From the NCBI RefSeq assembly GCF_004363555.1, contig NZ_SNZJ01000001.1, positions 186,001-250,000 on the forward strand: DNA of 64,000 nucleotides. Reading direction: 5' to 3'. Below the pieces are notes generated by a model, which saw only the letters and a list, made by a program, of their open reading frames with translations, searched no databases and was not told the DNA's origin. Position 1 is the first letter of the stretch. Each line of letters opens with the position of its first letter. Positions 9,140-18,478 of the stretch are shown one piece after another. The position numbers were made by a program, and so were the translations under genes. The DNA is from Halomonas ventosae (lineage in GTDB: Bacteria; Pseudomonadota; Gammaproteobacteria; Pseudomonadales; Halomonadaceae).

Positions 9140-11050
9140 ATGAGCATGTACCAAGACGAGTTCCGCCGCTCCATTGATCACCCCGAGGCCTTCTGGGCCG
9201 AACAGGCCAGGCGCATTCCCTGGTTCACCCCGCCCACCACCATTCTCGAATACGACGAGGCGGGCCATGCCCGCTGGTTCGTGGATGGCGAGCTCAACAT
9301 CTGCCATGCCGCCCTCGATCACCATGTCGAGCAGGGGCGCGGCGACCAGCCGGCCATCTTCTGGGATTCCCCGGTCACCGACAGCAAGCGGACCCTCACC
9401 TTCGCCGAGATGCGCGACCAGGTGGCGAGCTTTGCCGGGGCCCTGAAGGGACTGGGTGTGGAGAAGGGCGACCGGGTGGTGATCTACATGCCCATGGTGC
9501 CCGAGGCGCTGGTCGCCATGTACGCCTGCGCGCGCCTGGGCGCCGTGCACTCGGTGGTGTTCGGGGGCTTCGCCCCCCACGAGCTGGCCGTGCGCATCGA
9601 GGACGCCGCTCCGAAAGTCGTGGTTGCCGCCTCCTGTGGGATCGAGGGCAGCAAGGTACTGCCCTACAAGCCGATCATCGACGAGGCCATCGAGCAGAGC
9701 GCCCACAAGCCCGATGCCTGCGTGGTGTTCCAGCGCGAGCAACATCACGCCGAGCTGGGGGCGATCGATCACGACTGGGCAGCCCTGGTCTCGACGGCCG
9801 AGCCTGCCGACTGCGTAGCGGTCAAGGGCAGTGATCCGCTGTATGTCCTCTACACCTCCGGCACCACCGGCAAGCCCAAGGGGGTCGTGCGGGATACCGG
9901 GGGCTATGCCGTGGCCCTGAGCTACTCCATGGATACCATCTACGACGTGGATCCCGGGGACGTCTTCTTCTCGGCCTCTGACGTGGGCTGGGTGGTCGGC
10001 CACTCCTACATCGTCTATGCCCCCCTGCTGCGCGGTTGCACCACCGTGGTCTACGAGGGCAAGCCAGTGAAGACCCCGGATGCCGGGGCCTTCTGGCGGC
10101 TGATCAGCGAGTACCGGGTCAAGAGCTTCTTCACCGCCCCCACGGCCTTCCGAGCCATGAAGAAGGAAGACCCGGACGCCAAGCTGATGGCCCAGTACGA
10201 CCTCTCCTGTCTCAAGGCGCTGTTCCTGGCCGGCGAGAGGCTGGACCCGCCGACCTTCCACTGGCTGGATGACCTGATGGACGTGCCGGTGATCGACCAC
10301 TGGTGGCAGACCGAGACCGGTTGGCCGATCGCCGCCAACCTCCAGGGCCTGGATCCGATGCCCACCAAGGCCGGGAGCGCGACGGTGCCGGTGCCCGGTT
10401 TCAACGTCCAGATCCTGGATCGCGAGGGGGAGCCGGTCGGCCCCATGGAGCAGGGCAGCGTGGTGATCAAGCAGCCGATGCCGCCTGGCTGCCTGACCGG
10501 CGTCTGGGGTGACCCGCAGCGCTTCCACAGCGCCTACATGGCGGCCTTCCCCGGCTACTACCTGACCGGTGACGGTGGCTTCTTCGACGAGGATGGCTAC
10601 CTGTTCATCATGGGGCGCACCGATGATGTCATCAATATTGCCGGCCATCGCCTCTCCACCGGCGAGATGGAAGAGGTCGTCGGCGCCCATCCCGCCGTGG
10701 CCGAATGCGCGGTGATCGGCATCCATGATGCCCTCAAGGGCCAGCTGCCGGTGGGGCTGGTGATTCCCAAGGACGGCTTCGAGGGCCGCGAGGCGGACCT
10801 CGAGGAGGAGCTGATCGCCCTGGTGCGCGAGAAGATCGGCCCCATCGCCTGCTTCAAGCAGGTGCTGGTGGTCGACCGCCTGCCCAAGACCCGTTCCGGC
10901 AAGATCCTGCGCAAGCTGCTGCGCAACATCGCCGACGGCAAGGAGTTCGGCGTGCCCTCGACCATCGACGACCCGGCGAGCCTGCAGGACGTGCACGAGG
11001 CCATGAAGGAGCGCTCGGTGGGTACTGCCCACGAGGCCCGTCAGGTCTGA
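9140..11050 (+). CDS. prpE: Propionyl-CoA synthetase (acyl-CoA ligase PrpE)
   Basis: An AMP-forming acyl-CoA synthetase that activates propionate, and probably acetate and related short acids. Motifs: the P-loop-like YTSGTTGKPKGVVRD, the WWQTETGWPI aromatic/adenine site, YYLTGDGGF, GRTDDVINIAGHRLSTGEMEE and the C-terminal PKTRSGKILRKLLR, whose last catalytic lysine is the usual acylation target of Pat enzymes. I chose ATG at 9140, five bases after AGGA, giving 636 residues (E. coli PrpE 628). ATG 9134, ATG 9146 and GTG 9098 are alternatives. There is no prpBCD nearby. Confidence 0.88.
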   Translation: MSMYQDEFRRSIDHPEAFWAEQARRIPWFTPPTTILEYDEAGHARWFVDGELNICHAALDHHVEQGRGDQPAIFWDSPVTDSKRTLTFAEMRDQVASFAGALKGLGVEKGDRVVIYMPMVPEALVAMYACARLGAVHSVVFGGFAPHELAVRIEDAAPKVVVAASCGIEGSKVLPYKPIIDEAIEQSAHKPDACVVFQREQHHAELGAIDHDWAALVSTAEPADCVAVKGSDPLYVLYTSGTTGKPKGVVRDTGGYAVALSYSMDTIYDVDPGDVFFSASDVGWVVGHSYIVYAPLLRGCTTVVYEGKPVKTPDAGAFWRLISEYRVKSFFTAPTAFRAMKKEDPDAKLMAQYDLSCLKALFLAGERLDPPTFHWLDDLMDVPVIDHWWQTETGWPIAANLQGLDPMPTKAGSATVPVPGFNVQILDREGEPVGPMEQGSVVIKQPMPPGCLTGVWGDPQRFHSAYMAAFPGYYLTGDGGFFDEDGYLFIMGRTDDVINIAGHRLSTGEMEEVVGAHPAVAECAVIGIHDALKGQLPVGLVIPKDGFEGREADLEEELIALVREKIGPIACFKQVLVVDRLPKTRSGKILRKLLRNIADGKEFGVPSTIDDPASLQDVHEAMKERSVGTAHEARQV

Positions 11051-11073
11051 CACGCCTGGTTCTGCCTCCCCTC

Positions 11074-11098
11074 GACGCCGCCCATCATGGGCGGCGTC
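11074..11098 (+). terminator. Stem-loop terminator after prpE
   Basis: A perfect 10-bp GC-rich stem (GACGCCGCCC / GGGCGGCGTC) with a 5-base loop begins 24 bp after the prpE stop. One flanking C-G pair extends it. The U-tract after it is poor, so it may act as an RNA 3' end rather than a strong intrinsic terminator. Confidence 0.6.
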
Positions 11099-11226
11099 GT
11101 CATGTGGGCAGGGCGCGTCCATGGCCAGTGCGCCGCGCAGGTCGTATAATGCGCGCCCCCGACTCGCCGCGGGCGAGTGACGTGCCACGAGGGTTCCCTC
11201 ACCCCTCCCCAAAAAAGGATGCCGTG

Positions 11227-11910
11227 ATGTTCGTGCTTTCCGCTGCCCAGACCCGGCGCTGCCTGGCGCTGCTGGTCGCCTTCCATATCCTGGTCATCGC
11301 CGCCAGCAACTACCTGGTCCAGCTGCCCTTCACCCTGTTCGGGTTCCATACCACCTGGGGCGCCTTCAGCTTCCCCTTCATCTTCCTGGCCACCGACCTC
11401 ACCGTGCGCCTGTTCGGCAAGGAGCCGGCGCGCGCCATCGTGCTGAGGGTCATGCTGCCGGCGCTGGTGATCTCCTATGTGGTCTCGGTGGTCTTTCCGC
11501 GCGGCGACTTTGCCGGGCTTGCGGGGCTGGGCGAGTGGAACCTCTTCGTGGCGCGGATCGCGCTGGCAAGCTTCATGGCCTACGTGCTGGGCCAGCTGCT
11601 GGACGTGCAGGTCTTCGATCGCCTGCGCGCCCTGAAGGCCTGGTGGGTGGCGCCGGCCGTCTCCACGGTGCTCGGCAACCTGGCCGATACCTTCGCCTTC
11701 TTCTCCATCGCCTTCCATGCGAGTCCCGACCCCTTCATGGCCGCCAACTGGCCGGAGATCGCCTGGGTCGACTACGTGATCAAGCTCGGCATCAGCCTGG
11801 CGTTCTTCCTGCCCCTCTACGGCGTGCTGCTGGCCTGGCTAAGCCGCCGCCTGGTCGCCGTGACGGGCAGCGCCGACCTGACGCCCGCCCAGGCACGCGC
11901 CCGCACCTGA
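11227..11910 (+). CDS. yhhQ: Queuosine precursor transporter, VUT/YhhQ family
   Basis: A 227-residue inner-membrane protein with about six helices, from the COG1738 family that imports the queuosine precursors preQ0 and preQ1. Family landmarks are NYLVQLPFTLFGFHTTWGAFSFPFIFLATDLTVRLFG near the start, ASFMAYVLGQLLDVQVFD and STVLGNLADTFAFF. I chose ATG at 11227, seven bases after AAGGA. No preQ1 riboswitch could be recognised in the 130-bp leader. The esterase gene follows after 26 bp, probably in the same transcript. Confidence 0.88.
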   Translation: MFVLSAAQTRRCLALLVAFHILVIAASNYLVQLPFTLFGFHTTWGAFSFPFIFLATDLTVRLFGKEPARAIVLRVMLPALVISYVVSVVFPRGDFAGLAGLGEWNLFVARIALASFMAYVLGQLLDVQVFDRLRALKAWWVAPAVSTVLGNLADTFAFFSIAFHASPDPFMAANWPEIAWVDYVIKLGISLAFFLPLYGVLLAWLSRRLVAVTGSADLTPAQARART

Positions 11911-11936
11911 CCCTACCCCCAGCCGAGGAGACTGTG

Positions 11937-12725
11937 ATGCCCATCGAACTCCACTATATCGACACCGGGGGCGACGCCACCCCGCTGGTGGTCGTCCACG
12001 GCCTGCTTGGCAGCGCCGACAACTGGCGCTCCCACCTCAAGCAGTGGCAGCGCCGGCATCGGGTGATTGCCGTCGACCTGCGCAACCATGGCCGATCGCC
12101 GCATGCGACGGGGATGGGCTACGACGCCATGGCCGAGGACCTGCTCGCCCTGCTGGACCGGCTCGGCGTGGCAAGTGCCCACCTGCTGGGACACTCCATG
12201 GGCGGCAAGGTGGTGATCAGCCTGGCCCGGCTGGCGCCGGCCCGCGTGGCCTCGCTGGTTGTCGCCGACATCGCCCCGATCGCCTACGGCCATGACCACG
12301 ACAGCGTGTTCGCCGCCCTGCGCCGCGTGGAGGCGGGCCGGCCCACCAATCGCCGCGAGGCCGACGCGCTGCTCGCCGAACATGTCGAGGAGTCCGCCGT
12401 GCGCCTCTTCCTGGCCACCAACCTGGAGCGCGACGACGAGGGCATCCTGCGCCTGCGCATCGGCCTCGACGAGATCCAGGAGGACTACGAGACGATCATG
12501 GGGGAGCCGGCGGGAGAGGGCGCCTTCGAGGGACCGACCCTGGTGCTGCGCGGCGCCCGTTCGCGCTATGTGACCGACGAGATGCTGCCGGCGCTGCGCA
12601 AGGTGCTGCTGCGAGCCGAGGTCGAGACCCTGGAGGCGGGCCACTGGCTGCACGCCGAGCAGCCCAAGGCCTTCCAAGCGGCGGTCAATGCCTTCCTCGA
12701 GCGGGTGGCAGGTCAGAACGGGTAG
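11937..12725 (+). CDS. ybfF: Alpha/beta-fold esterase, YbfF-like
   Basis: An alpha/beta hydrolase that in E. coli has thioesterase/esterase activity. The 262 residues show VVHGLLGSADNW (oxyanion strand), VDLRNHGRSPH, the nucleophile elbow GHSMGG with Ser87, and a late histidine in AGHWLHAEQP. GAGGAG lies six bases before the ATG at 11937. It is the second gene after yhhQ and ends four bases before the convergent binding-protein gene. The natural substrate is not known. Confidence 0.88.
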   Translation: MPIELHYIDTGGDATPLVVVHGLLGSADNWRSHLKQWQRRHRVIAVDLRNHGRSPHATGMGYDAMAEDLLALLDRLGVASAHLLGHSMGGKVVISLARLAPARVASLVVADIAPIAYGHDHDSVFAALRRVEAGRPTNRREADALLAEHVEESAVRLFLATNLERDDEGILRLRIGLDEIQEDYETIMGEPAGEGAFEGPTLVLRGARSRYVTDEMLPALRKVLLRAEVETLEAGHWLHAEQPKAFQAAVNAFLERVAGQNG

Positions 12726-12729
12726 CGGG

Positions 12730-13953
12730 TCAGCGAGGCACTGCCCCGGGATCGATGGCCAGTCGCGAGACCGGGTGTCGCTCCCGGATAAGTCCCGCCT
12801 CGAAGAGGTACTCCTCGAAGCGGCGGTAGCGGCCCTGGTCCAGGGCCGCGGGGCTGAGGCTGAGGCGCGAGCGGACCATCTCCCAGGCTTCACGGTTGAC
12901 CGGGGTGTCCAGGGCCGGCTCGGCATTCGCCATCAGCGACCAGGCCTCCTCCGGATGGTTGGCGATCCAGGCCGTGGCCTCCTCGAGCGCCGCCACCAGG
13001 CGGCGGATCGCATCCCGCTGCGGCGCCAGGTGATCGCGGTTGGCGAGCAGCACCAGGCCATCATGGAGCGGGATGCCCAGCTCCTCGATGCGCAGCACCC
13101 GGGTGGCCAGTCCCTCGTCGGCGAGCTGTCGGGGCAGCTGGTGGCGCATGGCGCCGATCACGCCATCCACGCGGCCCTCGCGCAGGGCATCGCCGAGCCG
13201 GAAGTGCAGCGCCTCGGTCTCCACCTCGTCATCGCGGATCGCCGCGCCGCGCTTGAGCGCCGCCAGCAGCACGTCACGGCTGTCGACATCGGCATGGCCG
13301 ATGCGCGAGCCGGCCAGCTGGGCCGGCGTCTCGATCCTCCCGTCCTCGGGGACTACCAGGGCGCTCAAGGGCATGGCGACCAGCGTGGCGACACGGACCA
13401 ACGGCAGCCCGCGGTCCACCTGGAGGTGCAGCAGGGGCTGGCGGCCTACCGCCAGGTCGATGCGTGACGCTGCCAGCAGCTTGCTGGGCACGTCCGGGTC
13501 GGCCGGGGTGGCGAGGGTTACCGCCAGTCCGCGACTGGCAAACAGGCGCCTCTCCCGGGCCACGAGCAGGGCGGCATGGCGAGGGCTCGGGTAGCCGTCC
13601 AGCATGATCCTGAGCGGGGTGACCGGCGGTGGTTCGATCGGTTCCGCCGGGCGCAGGGCGATGGCGGGGACGCTGGGGCGCGAGGGCGTGTCGACGCTGG
13701 GCCCGGTCGGTGCCTCCCGGTAGCGACGCCGGGTCTCTGCCCAGGCCGCGGCCTCGGCGGCGGCCCTTGCCGCCTGGTCGGCCAGGGACTCGAGGTCCGG
13801 CACCATCACCTCGGTGCCCAGCGGCGGGTAGCCCGGCGGCGCTTCGACGGCGCCGGCCGGCGGGTCGGCCGCGGCGGGCAGCGCCGACAGCAGGGCGACA
13901 GCCGACAGCAGCAGGCGCCAGCGGCGAGGCCGCCGAAAAACGGATCTGGTCAT
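12730..13953 (-). CDS. Orphan ABC-type substrate-binding protein (THI5/NMT1-like) with low-complexity N-terminus
   Basis: A 407-residue exported protein with a signal peptide ending near PAAAD. Residues of about 25-115 are Pro/Ala/Glu-rich and unlike a folded domain. The periplasmic-binding domain starts at PLRIMLDGYPSPRHAALLVARERRLFASRGL and continues with AASRIDLAVGRQPLL, the pattern of pyrimidine or nitrate/sulfonate binding proteins. No permease or ATPase gene adjoins it, so partner and ligand are unknown. I chose ATG at 13953, at the true signal peptide. AGGAG is ten bases upstream, which is a long spacing. Confidence 0.75.
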   Translation of the reverse strand: MTRSVFRRPRRWRLLLSAVALLSALPAAADPPAGAVEAPPGYPPLGTEVMVPDLESLADQAARAAAEAAAWAETRRRYREAPTGPSVDTPSRPSVPAIALRPAEPIEPPPVTPLRIMLDGYPSPRHAALLVARERRLFASRGLAVTLATPADPDVPSKLLAASRIDLAVGRQPLLHLQVDRGLPLVRVATLVAMPLSALVVPEDGRIETPAQLAGSRIGHADVDSRDVLLAALKRGAAIRDDEVETEALHFRLGDALREGRVDGVIGAMRHQLPRQLADEGLATRVLRIEELGIPLHDGLVLLANRDHLAPQRDAIRRLVAALEEATAWIANHPEEAWSLMANAEPALDTPVNREAWEMVRSRLSLSPAALDQGRYRRFEEYLFEAGLIRERHPVSRLAIDPGAVPR

Positions 13954-14114
13954 CGAAACGGGACTCCTGCCATGCGCGCTGTCCGGGCTTGCCTGGGTGC
14001 CGCGCAAGCTTAACCGCTGCCCACGGGCCGCGACCAGCCATGACCACAAACGGAAATCGCCGTGCCGGGCGGGGCATGCGATAATCCGCTCTCTCGCAGC
14101 CGAGGCAGGATGCC

Positions 14115-15821
14115 ATGGATTCGATCAACAGCCTCTTCCTGCTCAGCGGCTTCCTGCTGGCCCTGAGCATTCTCGCCAGCCGCCTCTCCTCGATGGCCGG
14201 GGTCCCCCTGCTGCTGATCTTCCTGGGCCTTGGCATGCTGGCCGGGGAGGAGGGCCTGCTGGGCATCCAGTTCGACGACTATTCGCTGGCGTTCGTGATC
14301 GGCCACCTGGCGCTCGCCATGATCCTGCTCGATGGCGGTCTGCGCACGCGCCTCAAGACCTTCCGCGTCGGCTTCCGGCCGGCGCTCTCCCTGGCCACGC
14401 TGGGGGTCTTCATCACCGGCTCGCTGGTGGGCGTGTTCGCCATGTGGGTGTTCGACCTGAGCCTGGTGCAGGGCCTGCTGGTGGGGGCCATCGTGGGGTC
14501 CACCGACGCCGCCGCGGTGTTCTCCATGCTCAGCGGCCGAGGCGTCAATCTCAACGAGCGGGTCGGGGCGACGCTGGAGATCGAGTCCGGGACCAACGAT
14601 CCCATGGCGATCTTCCTCACCCTGATGCTGGTGGAAGTGCTGGTCGGCGAGATCGGCGGGGTAGGCGAGACCCTGCTGTTCCTCGTCCAGCAATTCGGCC
14701 TGGGCATCGTCATCGGCCTGGGCATCGGCTGGCTGAGCGCGCGCCTGCTGAGCTGGCTGGACCTGGCCCCGGGCCTCTATTCGCTGCTGGCCCTGGGCCT
14801 GGGGTTCTGCGTCTTCGGCCTGACCAGCGCCCTGGGCGGCAGTGGCTTCCTGGCCATCTACCTGGCCGGCCTGATGATCGGCAACCGGCCCGGGCGCCAC
14901 CTCAACTTCATCCTGCCGGTCCACGACGGCCTGGCCTGGCTCTCCCAGATCGGCCTCTTCCTGGTGCTGGGCCTGCTGGTCACCCCCAGCGAGATGCTGG
15001 ATTACGCGCTGCCGGCGCTGCTGGTGGCCCTGGCGCTGATCTTCGTTGCCAGGCCGCTGGCGGTGCTGATCGCCGTCAAGCCCTTCTTCAAGTTCCGCTG
15101 GCGGGAGATCGGCTTCATCGCCTGGGTGGGCCTGCGCGGGGCGGTGCCCATCGTGCTGGCGATCTTCCCGGTGATCGGCGGGGTGGAGAATGCCTCGCTC
15201 TACTTCAACGTGGCCTTCGCGGTGGTGCTGCTGTCGCTGCTGATCCAGGGGGGCACCCTGCCGTGGATGGCGCGCCGCATGAAGGTCGAGTTGCCTCCCA
15301 CCGTCACGCCCAACCGTCGTGGGCCACTGGGCATCCTGCCCGAGAACGACTACGAGATGTTCGTCTACGAGGTCGAGAACGCCGACCTCGAGGACGTGCC
15401 GATCCGGCTGCTGCGCTTTCCCTCGGGGGCGCTGATCTCGGCGCTCTTCCGCGAGCACGCCATGCTGCACCCCAAGGGCAGCACCCGGCTGCGCCTGGGT
15501 GACGTGATCTGCGTGATCGGGCGCACCGATGACCTGCCGGCGCTCAACCGCCTGTTCAACGGCGATGCCAAGCTCAAGCGCGAGCGGGCCTTCTTCGGGA
15601 CCTTCACCTTCGACGGGGAGGCACAGATGCGCGACATCGCCGATGCCTATGGCCTGACCCTGAGTCCCGGCGAGCGGGACATGACGCTGGCCGAGTTCGT
15701 CTCGCTGAGGGTCGGGGGACACCCGGTGGTGGGCGACGACGTGGACTGGCACGGCATCCACTGGGTGGTCAGCGAGATGGACGGCAACAAGGTCTCCCGC
15801 GTGGGGCTGAGGCTCTACTGA
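14115..15821 (+). CDS. cvrA: Potassium/proton antiporter, CvrA/NhaP2 family
   Basis: An inner-membrane CPA1-type antiporter that exports K+ in exchange for H+, with roles in cell-volume control at low osmolarity. The 568 residues give 12-13 helices over about 1-390, including LLLIFLGLGMLAGEEGLLGI, the STDAAAVFSML and ESGTNDPMAIFLTL ion-site motifs and GLRGAVPIVLAI. A cytosolic RCK_C/TrkA-C domain follows (about 400-490, NDYEMFVYEVENADLEDVPI), then a CvrA-type C-terminal domain. E. coli CvrA is 578 residues. It stands alone on the plus strand. The role is useful in an osmotically challenged organism. Confidence 0.92.
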   Translation: MDSINSLFLLSGFLLALSILASRLSSMAGVPLLLIFLGLGMLAGEEGLLGIQFDDYSLAFVIGHLALAMILLDGGLRTRLKTFRVGFRPALSLATLGVFITGSLVGVFAMWVFDLSLVQGLLVGAIVGSTDAAAVFSMLSGRGVNLNERVGATLEIESGTNDPMAIFLTLMLVEVLVGEIGGVGETLLFLVQQFGLGIVIGLGIGWLSARLLSWLDLAPGLYSLLALGLGFCVFGLTSALGGSGFLAIYLAGLMIGNRPGRHLNFILPVHDGLAWLSQIGLFLVLGLLVTPSEMLDYALPALLVALALIFVARPLAVLIAVKPFFKFRWREIGFIAWVGLRGAVPIVLAIFPVIGGVENASLYFNVAFAVVLLSLLIQGGTLPWMARRMKVELPPTVTPNRRGPLGILPENDYEMFVYEVENADLEDVPIRLLRFPSGALISALFREHAMLHPKGSTRLRLGDVICVIGRTDDLPALNRLFNGDAKLKRERAFFGTFTFDGEAQMRDIADAYGLTLSPGERDMTLAEFVSLRVGGHPVVGDDVDWHGIHWVVSEMDGNKVSRVGLRLY

Positions 15822-15848
15822 GCCGTCGCCCCGCGGCCTTTCGACGGG

Positions 15849-16403
15849 TCAACCGGTGCGCATCTCCTTGAGCACCTCGAGTGCCACCTCGACAGCCCCC
15901 CGGTCGGGGTGGGTCATCCAGACCCCGCCATCCTCGATCGTGCAGCTCAGCGTCATGCTCCTCGCCGCCAGGTCGCCCAGCGCCGCCACGGAAGCCGGGG
16001 AGATGTCGACCACCCTGAGGTTGTCGAGGGTGGCGAGCTTGCCGGAGATCTGCTCCCACCAGATCGCGGCGCCCTGGCCGCTGTAGGTGTAGAGGGCCAC
16101 CCGGTCGGCTCGCCCGCAGGCGCGGCGAATGGCCTTTTCGTCGGGCTGGCCCAGCTGGACCCAGAGCGCGAGGTCGCCGGTCAGGTCCTGGCGCCAGAGG
16201 TCGGGCTCGTTCTCGGTGCTCACGCCCCGCCCGAAGGCCAGGGTCTCGTCGGCGTTCAGGGCGAAGGCCAGCAGCCTGACCATCATGCGTTCGTCGGTCT
16301 CCGAGGGGTGTCTCGCCACGGTCAGGGCATGATCCGCATAGTAGTGCCGGTCCATGTCGGCGATCTGCAGCTGGACCTTGTGAATCGTTGCCTTGAGAGC
16401 CAT
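15849..16403 (-). CDS. yaeQ: YaeQ family protein
   Basis: A 184-residue cytosolic protein matching YaeQ throughout: MALKATIHKVQLQIADMDRHYY at the start, ERMMVRLLAFALNADETLAFGRGVS, EPDLWRQDLTGDLALWVQLGQPDEK and SLSCTIEDGGVWM. YaeQ has a PD-(D/E)XK nuclease-like fold. Its early link to RfaH suppression was questioned, so its function is open. The length matches E. coli (181). It converges with the cvrA-type antiporter gene, 27 bp apart. Confidence 0.92.
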   Translation of the reverse strand: MALKATIHKVQLQIADMDRHYYADHALTVARHPSETDERMMVRLLAFALNADETLAFGRGVSTENEPDLWRQDLTGDLALWVQLGQPDEKAIRRACGRADRVALYTYSGQGAAIWWEQISGKLATLDNLRVVDISPASVAALGDLAARSMTLSCTIEDGGVWMTHPDRGAVEVALEVLKEMRTG

Positions 16404-16656
16404 GTGGTTGAGTCGACCGTGGCCTGGGAAATGGGGGAGTCATCATGACACAGTCGGAGAGGTGAGGGGATAGCAGTGGGGCGCGCATGCATGTCAGGCG
16501 TGGCCTGCACTGGCGTCAGCTGCGAGGAGGGGGTTGGCATGGCGACATTCCATCGGCCACGCTATATCAGAGCAACCAAACAAGAACACCATTACTACCA
16601 AGGGCCTGCACTCTGGCTCCTGCCAGCATCAGGCCCGGCTACGCAGGAGAGCTAAC

Positions 16657-16854
16657 ATGACAACGGCAGTTCGGACCCTGGTCCGCTACACCCTCAAGAC
16701 GATCACCTTGTTCGCCTTCCTTGCCTTCATGGGCCTGGCGGCCGGCATGATTGTGTCCCACGGGGAGACAGCGCAGAGCCTGGGGGACTTTATCGCACCG
16801 ATCGTCCTGGCTGGCCTGCTGCTGATCGCGCTGGTCTGGCTCTGGTATAAGTGA
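16657..16854 (+). CDS. Small two-helix membrane protein, unknown function
   Basis: A 65-residue frame with AGGAGA six bases before its ATG. It has two predicted membrane helices (about residues 14-35 and 44-63), joined by a short polar loop with one histidine, and ends in WLWYK. I do not recognise the family. The strong ribosome-binding site and clean hydrophobic pattern support a real gene. The stop codon lies inside an 8-bp stem-loop (16851-16870) that could be its terminator. Confidence 0.6.
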   Translation: MTTAVRTLVRYTLKTITLFAFLAFMGLAAGMIVSHGETAQSLGDFIAPIVLAGLLLIALVWLWYK

Positions 16855-16985
16855 CGGCAGGCGCCGTCACGGCCGTGCCCACGCTGCCAGTCACGGGGGA
16901 GGGGCCTTGATGGCCGCTTCTCCCGCCAGTCGACCCAGCGGATGGTGCCTTGCATCGCCACTGCTGGCGGGAGGAGGGGGCAAAC

Positions 16986-17014
16986 GAAAAAACCAGCCAT
17001 AAACGGCTGGTTTT
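16986..17014 (-). terminator. Intrinsic terminator of tRNA-Ser
   Basis: Read on the minus strand, a 10-bp stem (AAAACCAGCC / GGCTGGTTTT) with a 6-base loop is followed by further Ts. It starts 11 bp after the tRNA 3' end, as expected for a factor-independent terminator. Confidence 0.85.
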
Positions 17015-17024
17015 CGAGAAGAAG

Positions 17025-17114
17025 TGGCGGAGGGACAGGGATTCGAACCCTGGGAAGGCTCTCACCTTCGCCGGTTTTCAAGACCGGTGCATTCAACCGC
17101 TCTGCCATCCCTCC
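17025..17114 (-). tRNA. serT: tRNA-Ser (anticodon UGA)
   Basis: A 90-base class II tRNA with an encoded CCA end. The acceptor arm GGAGGGA pairs with TCCCTCC. The anticodon stem CGGTC/GACCGG-type pairing encloses CTTGAAA, giving anticodon UGA (reads UCA and related serine codons). A long variable arm, typical of serine tRNAs, follows, then the T-arm containing GGTTCGAATCC. It is a single-gene unit with its own terminator downstream. Confidence 0.97.
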
Positions 17115-17237
17115 GGCTCACGGATGGGTATACTACCAGCTTTCCTCGCCGGGTCAAGAGCGCCTTGGGATCAAGATGTTAGGCCTCGCATGGCGAGCTC
17201 AGGCACAATGGGCCATCGGTGACTGCAGGAGAGCATC

Positions 17238-17708
17238 ATGCTTGACCCCACACTGCCCCCCGGGGTGCATCCGGTCCCCGCCGTCTCGGCCGCCGTGATC
17301 AAGGGTGACCGCATCCTCATGGTGCGGCGGCGCAACCCGCCCAGTGCCGGCATGCTGGCACTGCCCGGCGGCAAGGTGGAAACGGGCGAGAGCCTCCAGC
17401 AGGCAGCGGCGAGGGAGCTGCTGGAGGAGACCGGTGTGCTCGCGGCGCCCCGGCGGATCCTGACAGCCATCGACCTCTTCGACCACGACGACGCCGGCCT
17501 GCTGAGGATGCATTTCGTCATCGTGGTGGTGCAGCTCGAATGGCAGGGCGGGCTGGAGGCGGCCGCCGACGATGCCACCGAGCTGCGCTGGATGGACCTC
17601 GAGGCCCTCGAACAGGATGACGGGGAGGTCTGTGAATCGGCGTCCCGCGTGGCGCGGCGGGTGCTTGCCGAGGCGATGTCCGCAGAAAGCGCGTTGAAGC
17701 CAGGCTAG
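17238..17708 (+). CDS. Nudix hydrolase
   Basis: A 156-residue single-domain Nudix protein. The Nudix box is GGKVETGESLQQAAARELLE followed by ETG (about residues 36-58), preceded by MVRRRNPPSAGMLALP. The sequence resembles ADP-ribose/NADH pyrophosphatase-like or MutT-like small Nudix enzymes. The substrate cannot be chosen from the sequence alone. No Zn-ribbon or other domain is fused. It stands between tRNA-Ser and yccA and is probably monocistronic. Confidence 0.85.
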   Translation: MLDPTLPPGVHPVPAVSAAVIKGDRILMVRRRNPPSAGMLALPGGKVETGESLQQAAARELLEETGVLAAPRRILTAIDLFDHDDAGLLRMHFVIVVVQLEWQGGLEAAADDATELRWMDLEALEQDDGEVCESASRVARRVLAEAMSAESALKPG

Positions 17709-17787
17709 CCAGTCTCTTGCGTCGGGAACCTTCTGGCGGCATGCTAGGTCAAGTGCCTAGATCAACCACACAGGGAGCTTCCGATCC

Positions 17788-18456
17788 ATGGCTTACCAAG
17801 ACACGCAGATGACACGGCAGCAGACCCAGGCTGTCGGTACCAGCAAGGTCCTGCGCAATACCTATGGCCTGCTGGCGATGACCCTGCTGTTCTCCGCCGC
17901 GACGGCCGGTGCCGCCATGGCCATGGGCATCGAGCGGATGAACATCCTGGTGTTCTTCATCGGTGCCTACGGCCTGATGTTCCTGGTGCACAAGACCGCT
18001 AACTCGGCGATCGGCCTGCTTTCCACCTTCGCCTTCACGGGCTTCATGGGCTTCACCCTGGGGCCGATCCTCAGCGCCTACCTCACCCTGCCCAACGGGG
18101 CCCAGCTGATCATGACCGCACTGGGCATGACCGGGGTGACCTTCGTCGGCCTCTCGGCCGTGGCGCTGATCACGCGCAAGGACTTCAGCTTCCTGGCGAA
18201 CTTCCTGATGGCCGGTGCCATCGTGCTGATCATCGCCATGGTGGCGGGTATCTTCCTGCAGATTCCCGCGCTGTCGCTGATGGTCTCGGCCGGCTTCGTG
18301 CTGTTCGCTTCGGCCGCCATCCTCTACCAGACCAGCGAGATCGTCCATCGGGGCGGCGAGACCAACTACATCCTCGCCACCATTACCCTCTACGTCTCGA
18401 TCTACAACCTGTTCGTCAGCCTGCTCTCCATCCTGGGGATCATGAGCCAGGACTGA
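17788..18456 (+). CDS. yccA: Bax inhibitor-1/YccA family membrane protein
   Basis: A 222-residue protein with seven hydrophobic segments and a polar N-terminus of about 25 residues. Family features are KVLRNTYGLLAMTLLFSA, GFMGFTLGPIL and LYQTSEIVHRGGETNYILATITLYVSIYNLF. In E. coli YccA is an FtsH substrate and modulator in the inner membrane, and relatives act as calcium-leak channels. Its polar N-terminus is the end FtsH engages. The gene ends 22 bp before a strong terminator hairpin. Just upstream is an imperfect CTAGG...CCTAG repeat in the likely promoter. Confidence 0.93.
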   Translation: MAYQDTQMTRQQTQAVGTSKVLRNTYGLLAMTLLFSAATAGAAMAMGIERMNILVFFIGAYGLMFLVHKTANSAIGLLSTFAFTGFMGFTLGPILSAYLTLPNGAQLIMTALGMTGVTFVGLSAVALITRKDFSFLANFLMAGAIVLIIAMVAGIFLQIPALSLMVSAGFVLFASAAILYQTSEIVHRGGETNYILATITLYVSIYNLFVSLLSILGIMSQD

Positions 18457-18478
18457 CGGCTTCGCCACAGCACGGATA

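Noticed and set aside
11099..11226. preQ1 riboswitch before yhhQ
   Set aside because: No pseudoknot-forming C-rich/A-rich pattern could be found in the leader.
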